64,000 nt of DNA from Psychroflexus salis (GTDB taxonomy: Bacteria > Bacteroidota > Bacteroidia > Flavobacteriales > Flavobacteriaceae). The notes beneath the pieces are model-generated. The model worked only from the letters and a program-made list of their open reading frames with translations. It did no database searches and was not told the DNA's origin. The DNA lies in the NCBI RefSeq assembly GCF_014640175.1, contig NZ_BMGL01000012.1:56023-120022 (forward strand), given 5' to 3'. Positions 1 to 11,167 of the stretch are shown here, piece by piece; position 1 is the stretch's first letter, and every line of letters begins with the position of its first letter. The position numbers were made by a program, and so were the translations under genes.

Positions 1-2123
<2,123 letters not shown>

Positions 2124-2140
2124 TTTTAATTTCTATCAAC

Positions 2141-2170
2141 AAAAAAACCGCCTATATAGGCGGTTTTTTT
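2141..2170. terminator. Bidirectional intrinsic terminator between katG and kdsA
   Basis: A 30-base perfect palindrome: seven A, the stem half CCGCCTAT, its complement, then seven T. It lies 18 bases after the katG stop and reads the same from both strands, so it can stop katG transcripts and those of the convergent kdsA. Confidence 0.93.
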
Positions 2171-2188
2171 GTTTTAAAAGATTCCAAA

Positions 2189-2241
2189 TTACACTAGTTT
2201 AACTATTAAATACCCGTCTTTTTATGGTTAAATTGGTATTA
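2189..2241. repeat. Imperfect inverted repeat, related to a motif near 51.7 kb
   Basis: Left arm 2189-2210 and right arm 2221-2241 are imperfect inverted copies (about 16 of 22 positions agree) sharing the core TTTAACTAT / ATGGTTAAA. The left arm also resembles 51703-51725 (shared ACTATTAAAT, with about 18 of 22 agreeing nearby). It is probably a small dispersed intergenic palindrome. It has no terminator T-run and no coding sense. Confidence 0.45.
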
Positions 2242-2270
2242 CTGTTATTTAGCTATAAAAGCTTCTAAGC

Positions 2271-3089
2271 TTAAAATTTATTAATTGTTTTTCTAATTTC
2301 TACAAGTCGCGTTAATAAACCTTCTAAATGTTCTAAGTCTAACATATTTGCTCCATCACTTTTAGCATCTTTAGGGCTAAAATGAGTTTCAATAAACAAA
2401 CCATCTACCTTGTTTACAATTCCTGCTCTAGCTATTGTTTCAATCATATCTGGTCGACCTCCTGTAACACCAGAAGATTGATTAGGTTGTTGTAAGGAAT
2501 GTGTTACATCTAAAACGGTAGGAGCGAACTGTTGCATGGTTGGAATTCCTCTAAAATCTACAATTAAATCTTGGTAACCAAACATGCTTCCACGATCGGT
2601 AATCATAGCTTTAAAATTTCCAGAATCAATTACTTTTGTAACTGCATGTTTCATACTTTCTGGACTCATAAATTGGCCTTTTTTTAAATTTATAGCTTTT
2701 CCTGTTTTAGCGGCTGCCACTACCAAATCTGTTTGACGAACTAAAAAAGCAGGAATTTGTAATACATCTACATATTCTGCAGCCATTTGTGCATCATTTA
2801 CCTCATGTATATCGGTTACAGTTGGTACATTAAATTCTTCGCTTATTTTAGATAGAATTTTTAGTGCTTTTTGATCTCCAATACCTGTATAAGAATCAAT
2901 CCTGCTGCGGTTTGCTTTTTTAAATGAACCTTTAAAAATAAAGGGGATTTTTAATTTATTGGTGATTTCTACAATACGTTCAGCAATTTTAAAAGACATG
3001 TCTTCTCCTTCAATAGAACAAGGTCCTGCTAGTAAAAAGAAATTATTAGCGTTTAAATGCTTGAGTTTAGGAATTTGATTTAAATCCAT
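2271..3089 (-). CDS. kdsA: 3-deoxy-8-phosphooctulonate synthase (KDO8P synthase)
   Basis: Cytosolic enzyme condensing phosphoenolpyruvate with arabinose 5-phosphate to KDO 8-phosphate for lipopolysaccharide inner core. At 272 residues it has normal family length. Visible motifs are AGPCSIE (21-27), KANRS (58-62), DIHE (93-96), RQTD (118-121) and KKGQF (136-140). Cys24 stands where metal-dependent KDO8P synthases carry their cysteine ligand and metal-independent ones (E. coli type) have Asn. The other expected ligands fit His197, Glu234 and Asp245, so this is inferred to be the metal-dependent class. It is a single gene facing katG, with a -7 box at 3103-3110 and a very short leader. Confidence 0.96.
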   Translation of the reverse strand: MDLNQIPKLKHLNANNFFLLAGPCSIEGEDMSFKIAERIVEITNKLKIPFIFKGSFKKANRSRIDSYTGIGDQKALKILSKISEEFNVPTVTDIHEVNDAQMAAEYVDVLQIPAFLVRQTDLVVAAAKTGKAINLKKGQFMSPESMKHAVTKVIDSGNFKAMITDRGSMFGYQDLIVDFRGIPTMQQFAPTVLDVTHSLQQPNQSSGVTGGRPDMIETIARAGIVNKVDGLFIETHFSPKDAKSDGANMLDLEHLEGLLTRLVEIRKTINKF

Positions 3090-3102
3090 TTTAATTTTTT
3101 TT

Positions 3103-3110
3103 CAAAGATA
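3103..3110 (-). promoter_or_regulatory. TAnnTTTG -7 box of kdsA
   Basis: Minus strand reads TATCTTTG, a perfect match to the Bacteroidota -7 element, ending 14 bases before the kdsA ATG. No clear TTG -33 element is seen. Confidence 0.6.
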
Positions 3111-3188
3111 AGTTTTATAAATCATTTTGCATTTCATGCTTAATGTTTAATTGTAACATCTGTTACCTTCTTATAAAGCTTGTATTTG

Positions 3189-3196
3189 TATTTTTG
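3189..3196 (+). promoter_or_regulatory. TAnnTTTG -7 box of thioredoxin gene
   Basis: TATTTTTG is a perfect match, 22 bases before the ATG at 3219. It lies inside the longer frame that could begin at TTG 3180, which argues that the ATG is the true start. Confidence 0.6.
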
Positions 3197-3218
3197 TAGG
3201 AAATTTAAATCCAATACT

Positions 3219-3518
3219 ATGAAATCTAATTTTAATGAAATAATACAAGAAGATAAAGCGGTACTAATCGATTTTTTCGCAGACTGGTGTGGGCCTTGCA
3301 AAATGTTAGCACCAATTTTACAGGAAGTTAAATCAGAATTAGGAGACGAGGTGAAGATTGTAAAAATAGATGTTGATCAAAATCAAGAACTGGCTGCTAA
3401 GTACCAAGTTCGCGGAGTTCCTACTATGATACTTTTTAAAAATGGAGTACAGAAATGGAGACAAAGTGGCGTTCTTCAAAAAGACGACCTTATCCAGATT
3501 ATTAAATCGAAGGCTTAA
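3219..3518 (+). CDS. trxA: Thioredoxin
   Basis: Small cytosolic disulfide reductant of 99 residues. It has the canonical active site WCGPC (Cys24, Cys27) and the cis-proline loop GVPT (Pro68), with no signal peptide or membrane segment. The frame could be extended upstream to a TTG at 3180, but that extension overlaps a perfect TAnnTTTG box at 3189-3196 and adds residues not found in thioredoxins, so ATG 3219 is preferred. It ends two bases before the stop codon of the convergent protease gene, with no hairpin between them. It is one of possibly several thioredoxins in the genome, so the symbol is provisional. Confidence 0.92.
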   Translation: MKSNFNEIIQEDKAVLIDFFADWCGPCKMLAPILQEVKSELGDEVKIVKIDVDQNQELAAKYQVRGVPTMILFKNGVQKWRQSGVLQKDDLIQIIKSKA

Positions 3519-3520
3519 AA

Positions 3521-6500
3521 TTACTTTTTAATCAACTTTTTAATCCACTGTTGATTGTTTGAATTTATTTTTATAAAATATGCTCCTGAAGCTAATTCAT
3601 TTAAGTCGACAGGCAATTGTTCACTTGATTTGAATTCCTTTTGCAAATGAATTTTCCCAAGCACATCTAAAATTTCAATCGATTGTAAATGAGTTGTGTT
3701 GGGAATTTTTATATGAAGCCAATCTGAAACAGGATTTGGATAAATTTCAATTTTTGCTTCATCTTGAACAGTATTTGATAGCGTTTCATTTCGAGCTACA
3801 AGACTAAAACGAAACGGATTTATACTCTCAGGATTGTTCGATTCAATTTCAAAAAGAATTGGATTACCATCTACTATTTCAATTTCTTCACCCGTATAAT
3901 CATCTTTTAAAAAAAGTTGTGTTTCTTCTGTAAAACTTGAAATTTCTGGTATAAATGCATAATTGTTTTCAGCATAATTATTGATGAATAGTGCAATTTC
4001 TTCATTTTCCAACAAGGCTGCTCTTTTATTAATGCTCCATAGTTGATTCTCACCAATAACTGCAAAATTTTCGTCGACATTTCCTAATTTCCCTGCATCT
4101 TCATCTGTAAACGCATTGTTGTAATTTTCATTGAAATAAATTCCAACTGCATCAATTTCTTCTAGTGAATTGAAAAGCTTCAAGTTTAATACGCTTTCTG
4201 GTTCTTCATTAGAAAAAACTTGGGTGGGCAACGCATTAACTGTTTTGCTTGCTTCTGTAAAATTTATGATAGGTGTAGTGGTTACATCCAAATTATTTCG
4301 AATAAAAAAACCTTGTCCAGGTTGAATAAATTGATTTGCATCTGAAGTTGTTGCATGGTTTCCAGTTGAAGCTTCTATACTAACAAAACCACCTTCTGAA
4401 TTTAAATTAGGATCCCAAACATAGATGTAGTTCGTATTAATATCGCCAGTATAATCTAACAAATTTACATCTACCATTGCTTGATAAGGATTTCCGATAA
4501 AACTAAATTGTGCATCTCCAGTGGCTAAAGTCGAGTTAAAATCGCCAGTATGTAAACTTCCTTTTGTTCTTAAAATGGTATTGGTTGGTGTAGGCGAATT
4601 GGTGCTTAAGTTAATGTTTCGGTCACCACGAACATATAAACGATAAGGTTTTCCAGCAGAAATGGTATTTATATCGGTATTAACAATGGCGTTCCAAGCT
4701 GATCCACCTGATTGATTAGTTTCAGCATGATCAAACCAAAAAAGCGAAGGATTTCCTGTGGTACTTGCATCAAAACCATTTGCTCCAGTAGAACTTCCAG
4801 TAATATGGGTGCCTAAATTTGATGGATGATTTCCATTTTCTTGCCAATTTTCAAAAATGCTACTTGTAGAAGTTACAGGACTAGAAATCATTCTAAATGC
4901 TCGTGTATTTTGATTTCCAGCAGGAATCCATCGTTCTACTTGGGTTTCTGCAGTAACCGTTGATGTAGGAGACAAGGAAGCTAATTGACCTAGTTCATTT
5001 TCATTATTGACAAATTGAAGTAATCCATTTCCATTAATATAATCATCCACTTCTAAAATATCTGCAATTTTTAAAGTGGCACCCGTATCAATTTGGATGC
5101 TTTTAGCTAAGGTTTTCTTATTGAGTTTGGCAGTTTTATTTTCTACCCAAATGGCATCTGTTAAAGCTGAAATTTCATTTTCTGGATTTTGTGGTTTCCA
5201 GACCCAGTCCTGAAAATGATAACCATCAAAAATAATTTTAAAATCATCTATAGCAATGTTAGGCCCATTTTTACTAATTCCTTCAAGGATAATTCGGAAT
5301 GGAGTAGAAGTTGTATTGAGTGCTAAGCTAATTTTTGTCCAATCAGAATAATTCGCTGTTAAGTGAGCAATTTCAACAGTTGAGCTAGCTTGTTCTTGGA
5401 TATAAACTTTGGTTTCATTTTGGTTTCCTGCATTATCTTGTTGAACGATGTAAAATTCTAATTGAACTTCACTAAAGCTAGAAGTATCAAAATAAGGAGA
5501 AACAAAGCCTAATTCTTCTGTACCATCAGGAATAAAAACGGCATTTTGAGTACCTGTAAAAGAAGTTAAAACTGAACCAAAACTACTTCCAGCATTAGTA
5601 GTTGCCCAACTCGCTGTAGAAGCTGCATTAACACTCCAACAACTTAATGAGGCCGAAGTTGTAGAAAAATTTTCTATAAAAGGTAATTGCTTAATGGTAT
5701 CACAAGCTGTAGAAAAGTCAACTGAATTCCATTCGCTTTCTTCTGAAGTACAATTCGTTTTTACAAAAAATGAATAGTTTGTTGCTGGGCTTAAACTTGT
5801 AATGCTTACTGAAGTTGTCCCAGTTGAAACTGTTCCAGTTTGAATTGAACTATGCTCGTCTGGATGTTTTCCTGCTTCTAAAACAGCCCAATCGTAGCCA
5901 TTAGTCTCATTTAATGAAGTATCCCAGCTAAAATCGTGACTTGAAGAATTAATACTGCTTTCCATTAAATTTTGAACAGGCGAACAGGTAACCGTATTGG
6001 GAGAAATGCCAGTAACGATTAAACTAAAATCTTGTTCACCGTTGGTTAGAGTTCCAGCATGTGAAATTTCAATAGTATAGGCTCCGCTTGCGTTGTTAAT
6101 TTCTACTTTTTCAAAAGGATCGACTTCATTTATTCCTGTTGTGTTGGAATTTACACTCGTTAATTTCCAAGGTAAGTAATCGGTTGTAGATTGTGTTACT
6201 TTTACATTTAAGTCGTTAACTAAAAGTGGAGTTGCATCGTTTGCTGTTGTACTTACTGTAGCTGCTGGATCGGTCCAAGAAATAGAAACTTCTAAATCAT
6301 CTACTTCGTTGGCATTAACTATTAATGTATAGGTTGCAGAATCCACTAAAACATCTTCAATAATAATGCTTTTGTCTTTTTTTTTGTTTAAAATTTCATC
6401 AGCAGCTTTTTTGGCATTGAGCAAACCCCAACCATGTATTGCATCAGGTCCAGCTAATCCTACATTGTCGGCAGTATGTAAAACCAAAGCTTTTAAAGTT

Positions 6501-7639
6501 GAAGCCCGCATAAAAGTATCTTGTTCACGTTCAAACAATTCCTGTAAGAGCAATAAAGTTCCAGCTACGTTTGGAGAAGACATAGAAGTTCCTGTTAAAT
6601 ATCCATACGTATCATCGGCTCCGCTGATGGTTGAAAAAACTTGTGTTCCAACACCAGTAATATCTGGTTTTATACGAAAATCGTCTGTTGGACCTTGGCT
6701 AGACGAAGAGTTAATATTTACTGAAATCAATTCACCAGATTGTGATATAGTTGCTGGACTAGCATTGGCTACAACCAATGGGTTTTTACTGGTTTTCATC
6801 CCCGAAAGCTTGTCAAATTCAGGGTTTGATGGATCTAAAGGCTCATCGTTAAAATCGAAATTTCCATCGTTTCCAGCTGAAGTAACTGGCAAATAATAAG
6901 GAGCTACAAAAGTAATGGAGTCCCAACGTCTTGATCGGTCGATGTAAGCACCAACTATTGCAGAAAAACCACCATCACTAATTTGCTGACTACTTAAACC
7001 ATAAGAATGATTAGAAACCAACATACCATTTCCTAATTCATTAATTACTTCTACTTCTGAATCAGTAAATTCATAAGCTATAATTTGTGCCTTCTTTGCC
7101 ATTCCACGAGCACGAATTTGATTGTTTCCTGTACTTGCTATTATACCAGTAACATGAGTAGAATGCTTGTCTAATAGATAATTTGAAATACCTTCGCCTA
7201 TAGAAATTTTACTAGTTGCGTTTTCATTTTCAAAATCTTGGTGTGTAATCCGAGCGTGACCCGAATCCCAAACATAAGAAGTTAGATTTTCTGCTTGTAA
7301 ATTTAAATTGAGTATTTGGTTTTCAAATAGCCAATTTGTTCTGGTAGAATTTGCCGTTTGTGTAGTAGATGTGGTTAAATACAAAGGCTTTCCTTTATAT
7401 ATTTCAACCATTAATACTTTATTTCCGAGAGAATCTTTATATTGAATTGGAATATTATTTTGTCTTGCAAAAGCTTCAACATCTTTGCGGTTTTTAGCTA
7501 ATGTAGCTTCATATTTTATTTTTAAATCATTGATTTCAGAAAAATTATACGCTTTATTCATTTGTTGGATTTGCGCTTCAGTTTGAGCAAATCCAACATA
7601 AAAATTAAATAAGATGAATAGTAGCAGTAGTTTTTTCAA
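3521..7639 (-). CDS. Subtilisin-like S8 serine protease with T9SS sorting tail
   Basis: Large secreted protease of 1372 residues. The signal peptide starts MKKLLLLFILFNFYVGFAQ. The S8 domain spans roughly 100-420 with catalytic Asp125 (VWDSGHA), His159 (HSTHVTGI, with Ser in place of the usual Gly), oxyanion Asn257 (SAGNDGN) and Ser352 (GTSMSSPNVAG). Next come a beta-rich segment, a fibronectin III-like domain near 555-645, a MAM-like lectin fold near 650-810 and a long Ser/Thr/Asn-rich part with the GNPYQ motif common in flavobacterial T9SS cargo. The last 75 or so residues (from IYPNPVSDW) are a type A sorting domain. It is therefore exported by Sec, then T9SS, and anchored or released at the surface. 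It lies downstream of the M28 peptidase and gldA on the same strand, and substrate is unknown. Confidence 0.93.
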   Translation of the reverse strand: MKKLLLLFILFNFYVGFAQTEAQIQQMNKAYNFSEINDLKIKYEATLAKNRKDVEAFARQNNIPIQYKDSLGNKVLMVEIYKGKPLYLTTSTTQTANSTRTNWLFENQILNLNLQAENLTSYVWDSGHARITHQDFENENATSKISIGEGISNYLLDKHSTHVTGIIASTGNNQIRARGMAKKAQIIAYEFTDSEVEVINELGNGMLVSNHSYGLSSQQISDGGFSAIVGAYIDRSRRWDSITFVAPYYLPVTSAGNDGNFDFNDEPLDPSNPEFDKLSGMKTSKNPLVVANASPATISQSGELISVNINSSSSQGPTDDFRIKPDITGVGTQVFSTISGADDTYGYLTGTSMSSPNVAGTLLLLQELFEREQDTFMRASTLKALVLHTADNVGLAGPDAIHGWGLLNAKKAADEILNKKKDKSIIIEDVLVDSATYTLIVNANEVDDLEVSISWTDPAATVSTTANDATPLLVNDLNVKVTQSTTDYLPWKLTSVNSNTTGINEVDPFEKVEINNASGAYTIEISHAGTLTNGEQDFSLIVTGISPNTVTCSPVQNLMESSINSSSHDFSWDTSLNETNGYDWAVLEAGKHPDEHSSIQTGTVSTGTTSVSITSLSPATNYSFFVKTNCTSEESEWNSVDFSTACDTIKQLPFIENFSTTSASLSCWSVNAASTASWATTNAGSSFGSVLTSFTGTQNAVFIPDGTEELGFVSPYFDTSSFSEVQLEFYIVQQDNAGNQNETKVYIQEQASSTVEIAHLTANYSDWTKISLALNTTSTPFRIILEGISKNGPNIAIDDFKIIFDGYHFQDWVWKPQNPENEISALTDAIWVENKTAKLNKKTLAKSIQIDTGATLKIADILEVDDYINGNGLLQFVNNENELGQLASLSPTSTVTAETQVERWIPAGNQNTRAFRMISSPVTSTSSIFENWQENGNHPSNLGTHITGSSTGANGFDASTTGNPSLFWFDHAETNQSGGSAWNAIVNTDINTISAGKPYRLYVRGDRNINLSTNSPTPTNTILRTKGSLHTGDFNSTLATGDAQFSFIGNPYQAMVDVNLLDYTGDINTNYIYVWDPNLNSEGGFVSIEASTGNHATTSDANQFIQPGQGFFIRNNLDVTTTPIINFTEASKTVNALPTQVFSNEEPESVLNLKLFNSLEEIDAVGIYFNENYNNAFTDEDAGKLGNVDENFAVIGENQLWSINKRAALLENEEIALFINNYAENNYAFIPEISSFTEETQLFLKDDYTGEEIEIVDGNPILFEIESNNPESINPFRFSLVARNETLSNTVQDEAKIEIYPNPVSDWLHIKIPNTTHLQSIEILDVLGKIHLQKEFKSSEQLPVDLNELASGAYFIKINSNNQQWIKKLIKK

Positions 7640-7694
7640 AATTGAAATTTATATGAATCTTGAATATACAAAAAATGATTGGTTTAGTAAGCTT

Positions 7695-9035
7695 TTAATC
7701 TCGTAATAAGCTGTTTGGAAAAACAACGGGACTTTCGTGACCGTTTTTACCGACTGTACTTACTCCAAAATAATAATTGTCAATAACGATGCCTTCGAGC
7801 GTAAATTCGGTCAACTTACCAACAAATCGCGAATGTTGCCAAGTAGGTGAAGTGGTGTGTCGCCAATAAATTTTATAACCGGCTAAATCTTCGTCATTTA
7901 CTTCGTTCCATTTTAGTTTTACAGAAGCTTCTACAATTCCGCCGATTTTTACAACTTTTGGAGCCGGTGGAGCCCAAGCTAAACTTGCCATGTTGATGGC
8001 ATTTACAGCGGTTAGTTTTTTTACATAATCAAAATTTACGTATTCGATTACATCGCCGTATTCAATTCCGTTTTCAGTTCGAATGTCTTGGTGTTGGCGG
8101 TTGTAATTTTCATGGCTTTCCATAATACGAATTCCTGGGTAACCCACATCATTAAAAGGTTTGTGATGTCCGCCACGTCCAAATCGATCCAAACGATAAA
8201 CCATTTGTGGATTCATTTCGGGCATGTAGGTTTGTGTAGTTTTATGAACATAGCGTGCTAATTGTCGCGATGCGCCATCAACTTCGCCACCGTAGAAGCG
8301 TTTCATGCTTCGGTCGCGTTCGGTTTCTAGTGGATTGTGTGCTTCCGAAAAAATTCTAAAACTACGGTTATCAATAACACCATCTACGCCTTCAATATTT
8401 CCAATCATATCATTATTGAAAATTCCGATGAGTTCCCAATCGTTTTCTTTCGCGTATTCAGCTAAAAATTGACCACCAAATAAACCTTGTTCTTCACCGC
8501 TTAATCCTACATAGGCTATGCTATGGTCAAATTCATATTTGCTTAAAACTCGAGCTGCTTCAATTGCACCTGCTACGCCGGTAGCATTATCGTTTGCACC
8601 TGGAGCATCAATTTCGTAATTCATCGTATTCGACCCACGCGAGTCGATATCGCCACTCATCATAATCAGCGAGTTTGGATATTTTTTGCCACGTTGAATG
8701 GCGACTACATTCACCACGTAAGTATTGAAAGGAACACGGCTTCCCATTTCGGTTGTCACCATTTTTTTCTGGTAAAAAACTTCTAAACAGCCACCACATT
8801 CTTCCGAAATTTTATCAAACTCACTTTTTACCCATCGCCTAGCAGCACCGATTCCTCGTGTATCACTCAAGGTATCGCTAAAAGTGTTTCGTGTTCCAAA
8901 ATCGACTAAATGCTGTACCTTATTTTCCAAATGTTCTGCTGAAACAGCATCGATTATATCGTAAACTTTAGGATTGGTTTGTGCAATTGTATTTGCAGAA
9001 ATAAATAATAGCGTAAATAAAATTATATTTTTCAT
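7695..9035 (-). CDS. Secreted M28 family zinc peptidase with fibronectin III domain
   Basis: Signal peptide MKNIILFTLLFISANTIAQ, M28 peptidase domain about 30-345, then a fibronectin III-like domain about 355-440. There is no YPNP tail, so a periplasmic or outer-membrane-associated location is likely. Candidate zinc-site residues are Asp149 (GANDN), Glu181/Glu182 (SGEEQGL), Asp209 (NNDMIG) and His291 (GHHKPF). The first metal ligand is normally the His of an HxDS motif, but here the motif reads SGDIDS, with Asp129 in that place. The protein (446 residues) presumably cleaves amino-terminal residues or dipeptides. It sits 11 bases after gldA and 55 bases before the S8 protease gene on the same strand, so the three may be co-transcribed. 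Confidence 0.9.
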   Translation of the reverse strand: MKNIILFTLLFISANTIAQTNPKVYDIIDAVSAEHLENKVQHLVDFGTRNTFSDTLSDTRGIGAARRWVKSEFDKISEECGGCLEVFYQKKMVTTEMGSRVPFNTYVVNVVAIQRGKKYPNSLIMMSGDIDSRGSNTMNYEIDAPGANDNATGVAGAIEAARVLSKYEFDHSIAYVGLSGEEQGLFGGQFLAEYAKENDWELIGIFNNDMIGNIEGVDGVIDNRSFRIFSEAHNPLETERDRSMKRFYGGEVDGASRQLARYVHKTTQTYMPEMNPQMVYRLDRFGRGGHHKPFNDVGYPGIRIMESHENYNRQHQDIRTENGIEYGDVIEYVNFDYVKKLTAVNAINMASLAWAPPAPKVVKIGGIVEASVKLKWNEVNDEDLAGYKIYWRHTTSPTWQHSRFVGKLTEFTLEGIVIDNYYFGVSTVGKNGHESPVVFPNSLLRD

Positions 9036-9045
9036 AGTTTAATAT

Positions 9046-9945
9046 TTAAGCGTTTTCTGAAGTTAATTCAATAAAAAGGTTTTCTAAACTTTGTGTTTTT
9101 TTATTCAGTTGAATAATTTTTAATCCTCTGTCGTAGGCAAAGTCGAATACCGTGGATCGCATATCTTTTTCAACTTTAAAACTGAGTTCATATAAAAAGC
9201 CTCTAGGATTTGAAATTGCTTCTATATGTGGTAAATCTTTTAAAGCTTGTTCTTCAATTCGGTAGTTAAATTCCACTTCAATAACTTGTTGGCTCGAAGC
9301 TTCTTCATTCAAATTTTTATCGGCTATAATTTTGCCATTATTAATAATAATAGCACGATCGCAGATGGCTTCTACTTCTTGCATAATATGCGTAGAAAGC
9401 ATAACCGTTTTGTCTTTAGCTAACGAACGAATCAACTGCCTTATTTCTACCAATTGTTTGGGATCTAAACCTGTAGTAGGTTCATCTAAAATTAAAACTT
9501 TAGGTTCGTGCAGTAAAGCTGCTGCTAAACCTACCCGTTGTCGATAGCCTTTAGAAAGCTGTTCTATTTTTTTATGGGCATTTTCGTTCAAGCCTGTAAG
9601 CTCAACGTAATGTGCTATTTTTGATTTTGAAATTTGATGAATTTCTGCATGAAAAGCCAAGTATTCTTTTACATACATTTCTTCATATAAGGGATTATGT
9701 TCTGGTAAATAACCAATAATTTTTTGAACATCTAATTTTTGATTTTTTACTGAAATTCCATTGATTTCTACATAGCCTTCATCAGCAGAAAGGTAGCCTG
9801 TTAAGATTTTCATTAAAGTAGTTTTTCCAGCTCCATTAGGACCTAAAAAACCAAGAATTTGACCTTTCGGAACAAAAAAACTAACTTCGTTTAAGGCTTT
9901 TTGCTCTTTGTACGATTTGCTAACTTGATAAACCTTTATGGACAT
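9046..9945 (-). CDS. gldA: Gliding motility ABC transporter ATP-binding protein GldA
   Basis: ABC-type ATPase of 299 residues with Walker A GPNGAGKTT (35-43), signature LSKGYRQ (130-136), Walker B LILDEP (151-156) and the switch histidine in STHIM. The N-terminal MSIKVYQVSKSY and overall length match GldA, which with GldF and GldG forms an inner-membrane ABC transporter needed for gliding in Flavobacterium. gldF and gldG are not in this window; in flavobacteria gldA is often unlinked from them. A generic ABC-2 type ATPase is the alternative. It diverges from the DUF2891 gene, with 112 bases between them, and is followed by two peptidase genes. Confidence 0.85.
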   Translation of the reverse strand: MSIKVYQVSKSYKEQKALNEVSFFVPKGQILGFLGPNGAGKTTLMKILTGYLSADEGYVEINGISVKNQKLDVQKIIGYLPEHNPLYEEMYVKEYLAFHAEIHQISKSKIAHYVELTGLNENAHKKIEQLSKGYRQRVGLAAALLHEPKVLILDEPTTGLDPKQLVEIRQLIRSLAKDKTVMLSTHIMQEVEAICDRAIIINNGKIIADKNLNEEASSQQVIEVEFNYRIEEQALKDLPHIEAISNPRGFLYELSFKVEKDMRSTVFDFAYDRGLKIIQLNKKTQSLENLFIELTSENA

Positions 9946-10004
9946 ACTTTAATTTTAATAAGGAATACAATAATAAATCATTCATTTGGCATTTGCCCTT
10001 AAAC

Positions 10005-10038
10005 TTTGTTTAAAAGTCCGAGTATTCCACTATTTTTG
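10005..10038 (+). promoter_or_regulatory. Promoter of the pxp operon
   Basis: TTTG at 10005-10008, a 22-base spacer, then TATTTTTG at 10031-10038 (perfect TAnnTTTG), 20 bases before the TTG start of the first gene. The heptamers GGAATAC (9962-9968) and GTATTCC (10022-10028) are inverted copies flanking the region and could be operator halves, but they are short. Confidence 0.6.
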
Positions 10039-10057
10039 AAAATAAAATTAGACCATT

Positions 10058-11167
10058 TTGAAGAAAATTATTTTTTTAAGTTGCTGTATAGCTTTGTTTG
10101 CTTGTGAAGCTGTTAATAAAAAGGCGCCTAGATCAACCCCAAAAACTGAAATACAAATTACCGAATTTCCAGAATTTACCAAAGCAAATGCAGAGCAATT
10201 AGCAAGTTTGCCCTTAGTTTGCATTCAACAAGAATATCCTAATAAACTGGGGCAAGTTTTAGCAAGCCAAGCCGATTTGGCAACTCCTAAACAATTACGT
10301 CCTGCATTTTATGGATGTTTCGATTGGCATTCGGCTGTTCATGGACATTGGTCTTTGGTGGTTTTGCTAAAGAAATACCCTAATCTTAGTCAAGCGGAAG
10401 AAATAAAAGAACTTTTGAAAAACCACCTTTCAAAAGAACATATACAAACTGAAATTGCTTTTTTTAAAACCGAAGAAAATGCTTCGTTTGAACGCACTTA
10501 TGGTTGGGCTTGGTTGTTTCAATTGGCCACGGAATTGCAAACTTGGGACGATGAAATTTCAGAAGAATTACTTACTAATCTAATGCCTTTGGTTGAAGTG
10601 CTTGAAGAAAAAATGATGAACTTCCTTCCTAAATTAGTATATCCAATTCGCGTAGGCGAACATTCTAATACGGCGTTTGCATTATCCTTAAGCTACGATT
10701 ATGCAATTGCTTTTCAAAAGAAAAACCTACAAGACTTAATTGAAAAACGCGCAAAGGATTATTATTTACAAGATGTTGATTGTCCACTAGAATGGGAGCC
10801 AAGTGGTTATGATTTTTTATCGCCTTGTTTAGAAGAAGCTAAATTGATGGCTAAGATTCTTTCAGATGAAGAATTTTTAGCATGGTTAAAAACATTTTTA
10901 CCCGAATTATTCCAAGAAGATTTTCAATTAAACATAGCAGAAGTCAGTGACCGAAGTGATGGAAAATTAGTGCACTTAGACGGTTTAAACTTTAGTCGAG
11001 CTTGGAATTTATTTGAATTGGCTAAACACCCACAACTAAAACATTTAACTAATTTAGGGAATCAGCACTTTATGGCCGCTTATCCTAATTTGGTTGGCGA
11101 TGCCTACGAAGGCTCACATTGGCTAGGTAGTTTTGCTCTATATGCCATTAATAAAGCACCAAATTAA
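10058..11167 (+). CDS. DUF2891 family lipoprotein
   Basis: The start is TTG: it directly gives a lipoprotein signal peptide, MKKIIFLSCCIALFAC, with lipobox LFAC and the modified Cys at 16, and the promoter box ends 19 bases earlier. The mature part (369 residues in total) is helical and aromatic-rich with the motif GCFDWHSAVHGHW (86-98), which I associate with DUF2891, a family without an assigned function. It overlaps the next gene by one base (TAATG), so it is the first gene of the oxoprolinase operon. Its constant company with pxpABC and the Nramp-like carrier suggests periplasmic handling of 5-oxoproline or a pyroglutamyl compound, but this is inference. Confidence 0.85.
   Translation: MKKIIFLSCCIALFACEAVNKKAPRSTPKTEIQITEFPEFTKANAEQLASLPLVCIQQEYPNKLGQVLASQADLATPKQLRPAFYGCFDWHSAVHGHWSLVVLLKKYPNLSQAEEIKELLKNHLSKEHIQTEIAFFKTEENASFERTYGWAWLFQLATELQTWDDEISEELLTNLMPLVEVLEEKMMNFLPKLVYPIRVGEHSNTAFALSLSYDYAIAFQKKNLQDLIEKRAKDYYLQDVDCPLEWEPSGYDFLSPCLEEAKLMAKILSDEEFLAWLKTFLPELFQEDFQLNIAEVSDRSDGKLVHLDGLNFSRAWNLFELAKHPQLKHLTNLGNQHFMAAYPNLVGDAYEGSHWLGSFALYAINKAPN

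Noticed and set aside
6366..6896. 176-codon plus-strand frame
   Set aside because: It lies entirely inside the S8 protease gene on the opposite strand, its translation is low-complexity Ser/Pro/Val-rich, and it has no promoter or family resemblance; shadow frame.
9962..10028. Inverted heptamers GGAATAC / GTATTCC flanking the gldA-DUF2891 gap as an operator
   Set aside because: Only seven bases each with 53 bases between; too weak to claim beyond a note on the promoter.
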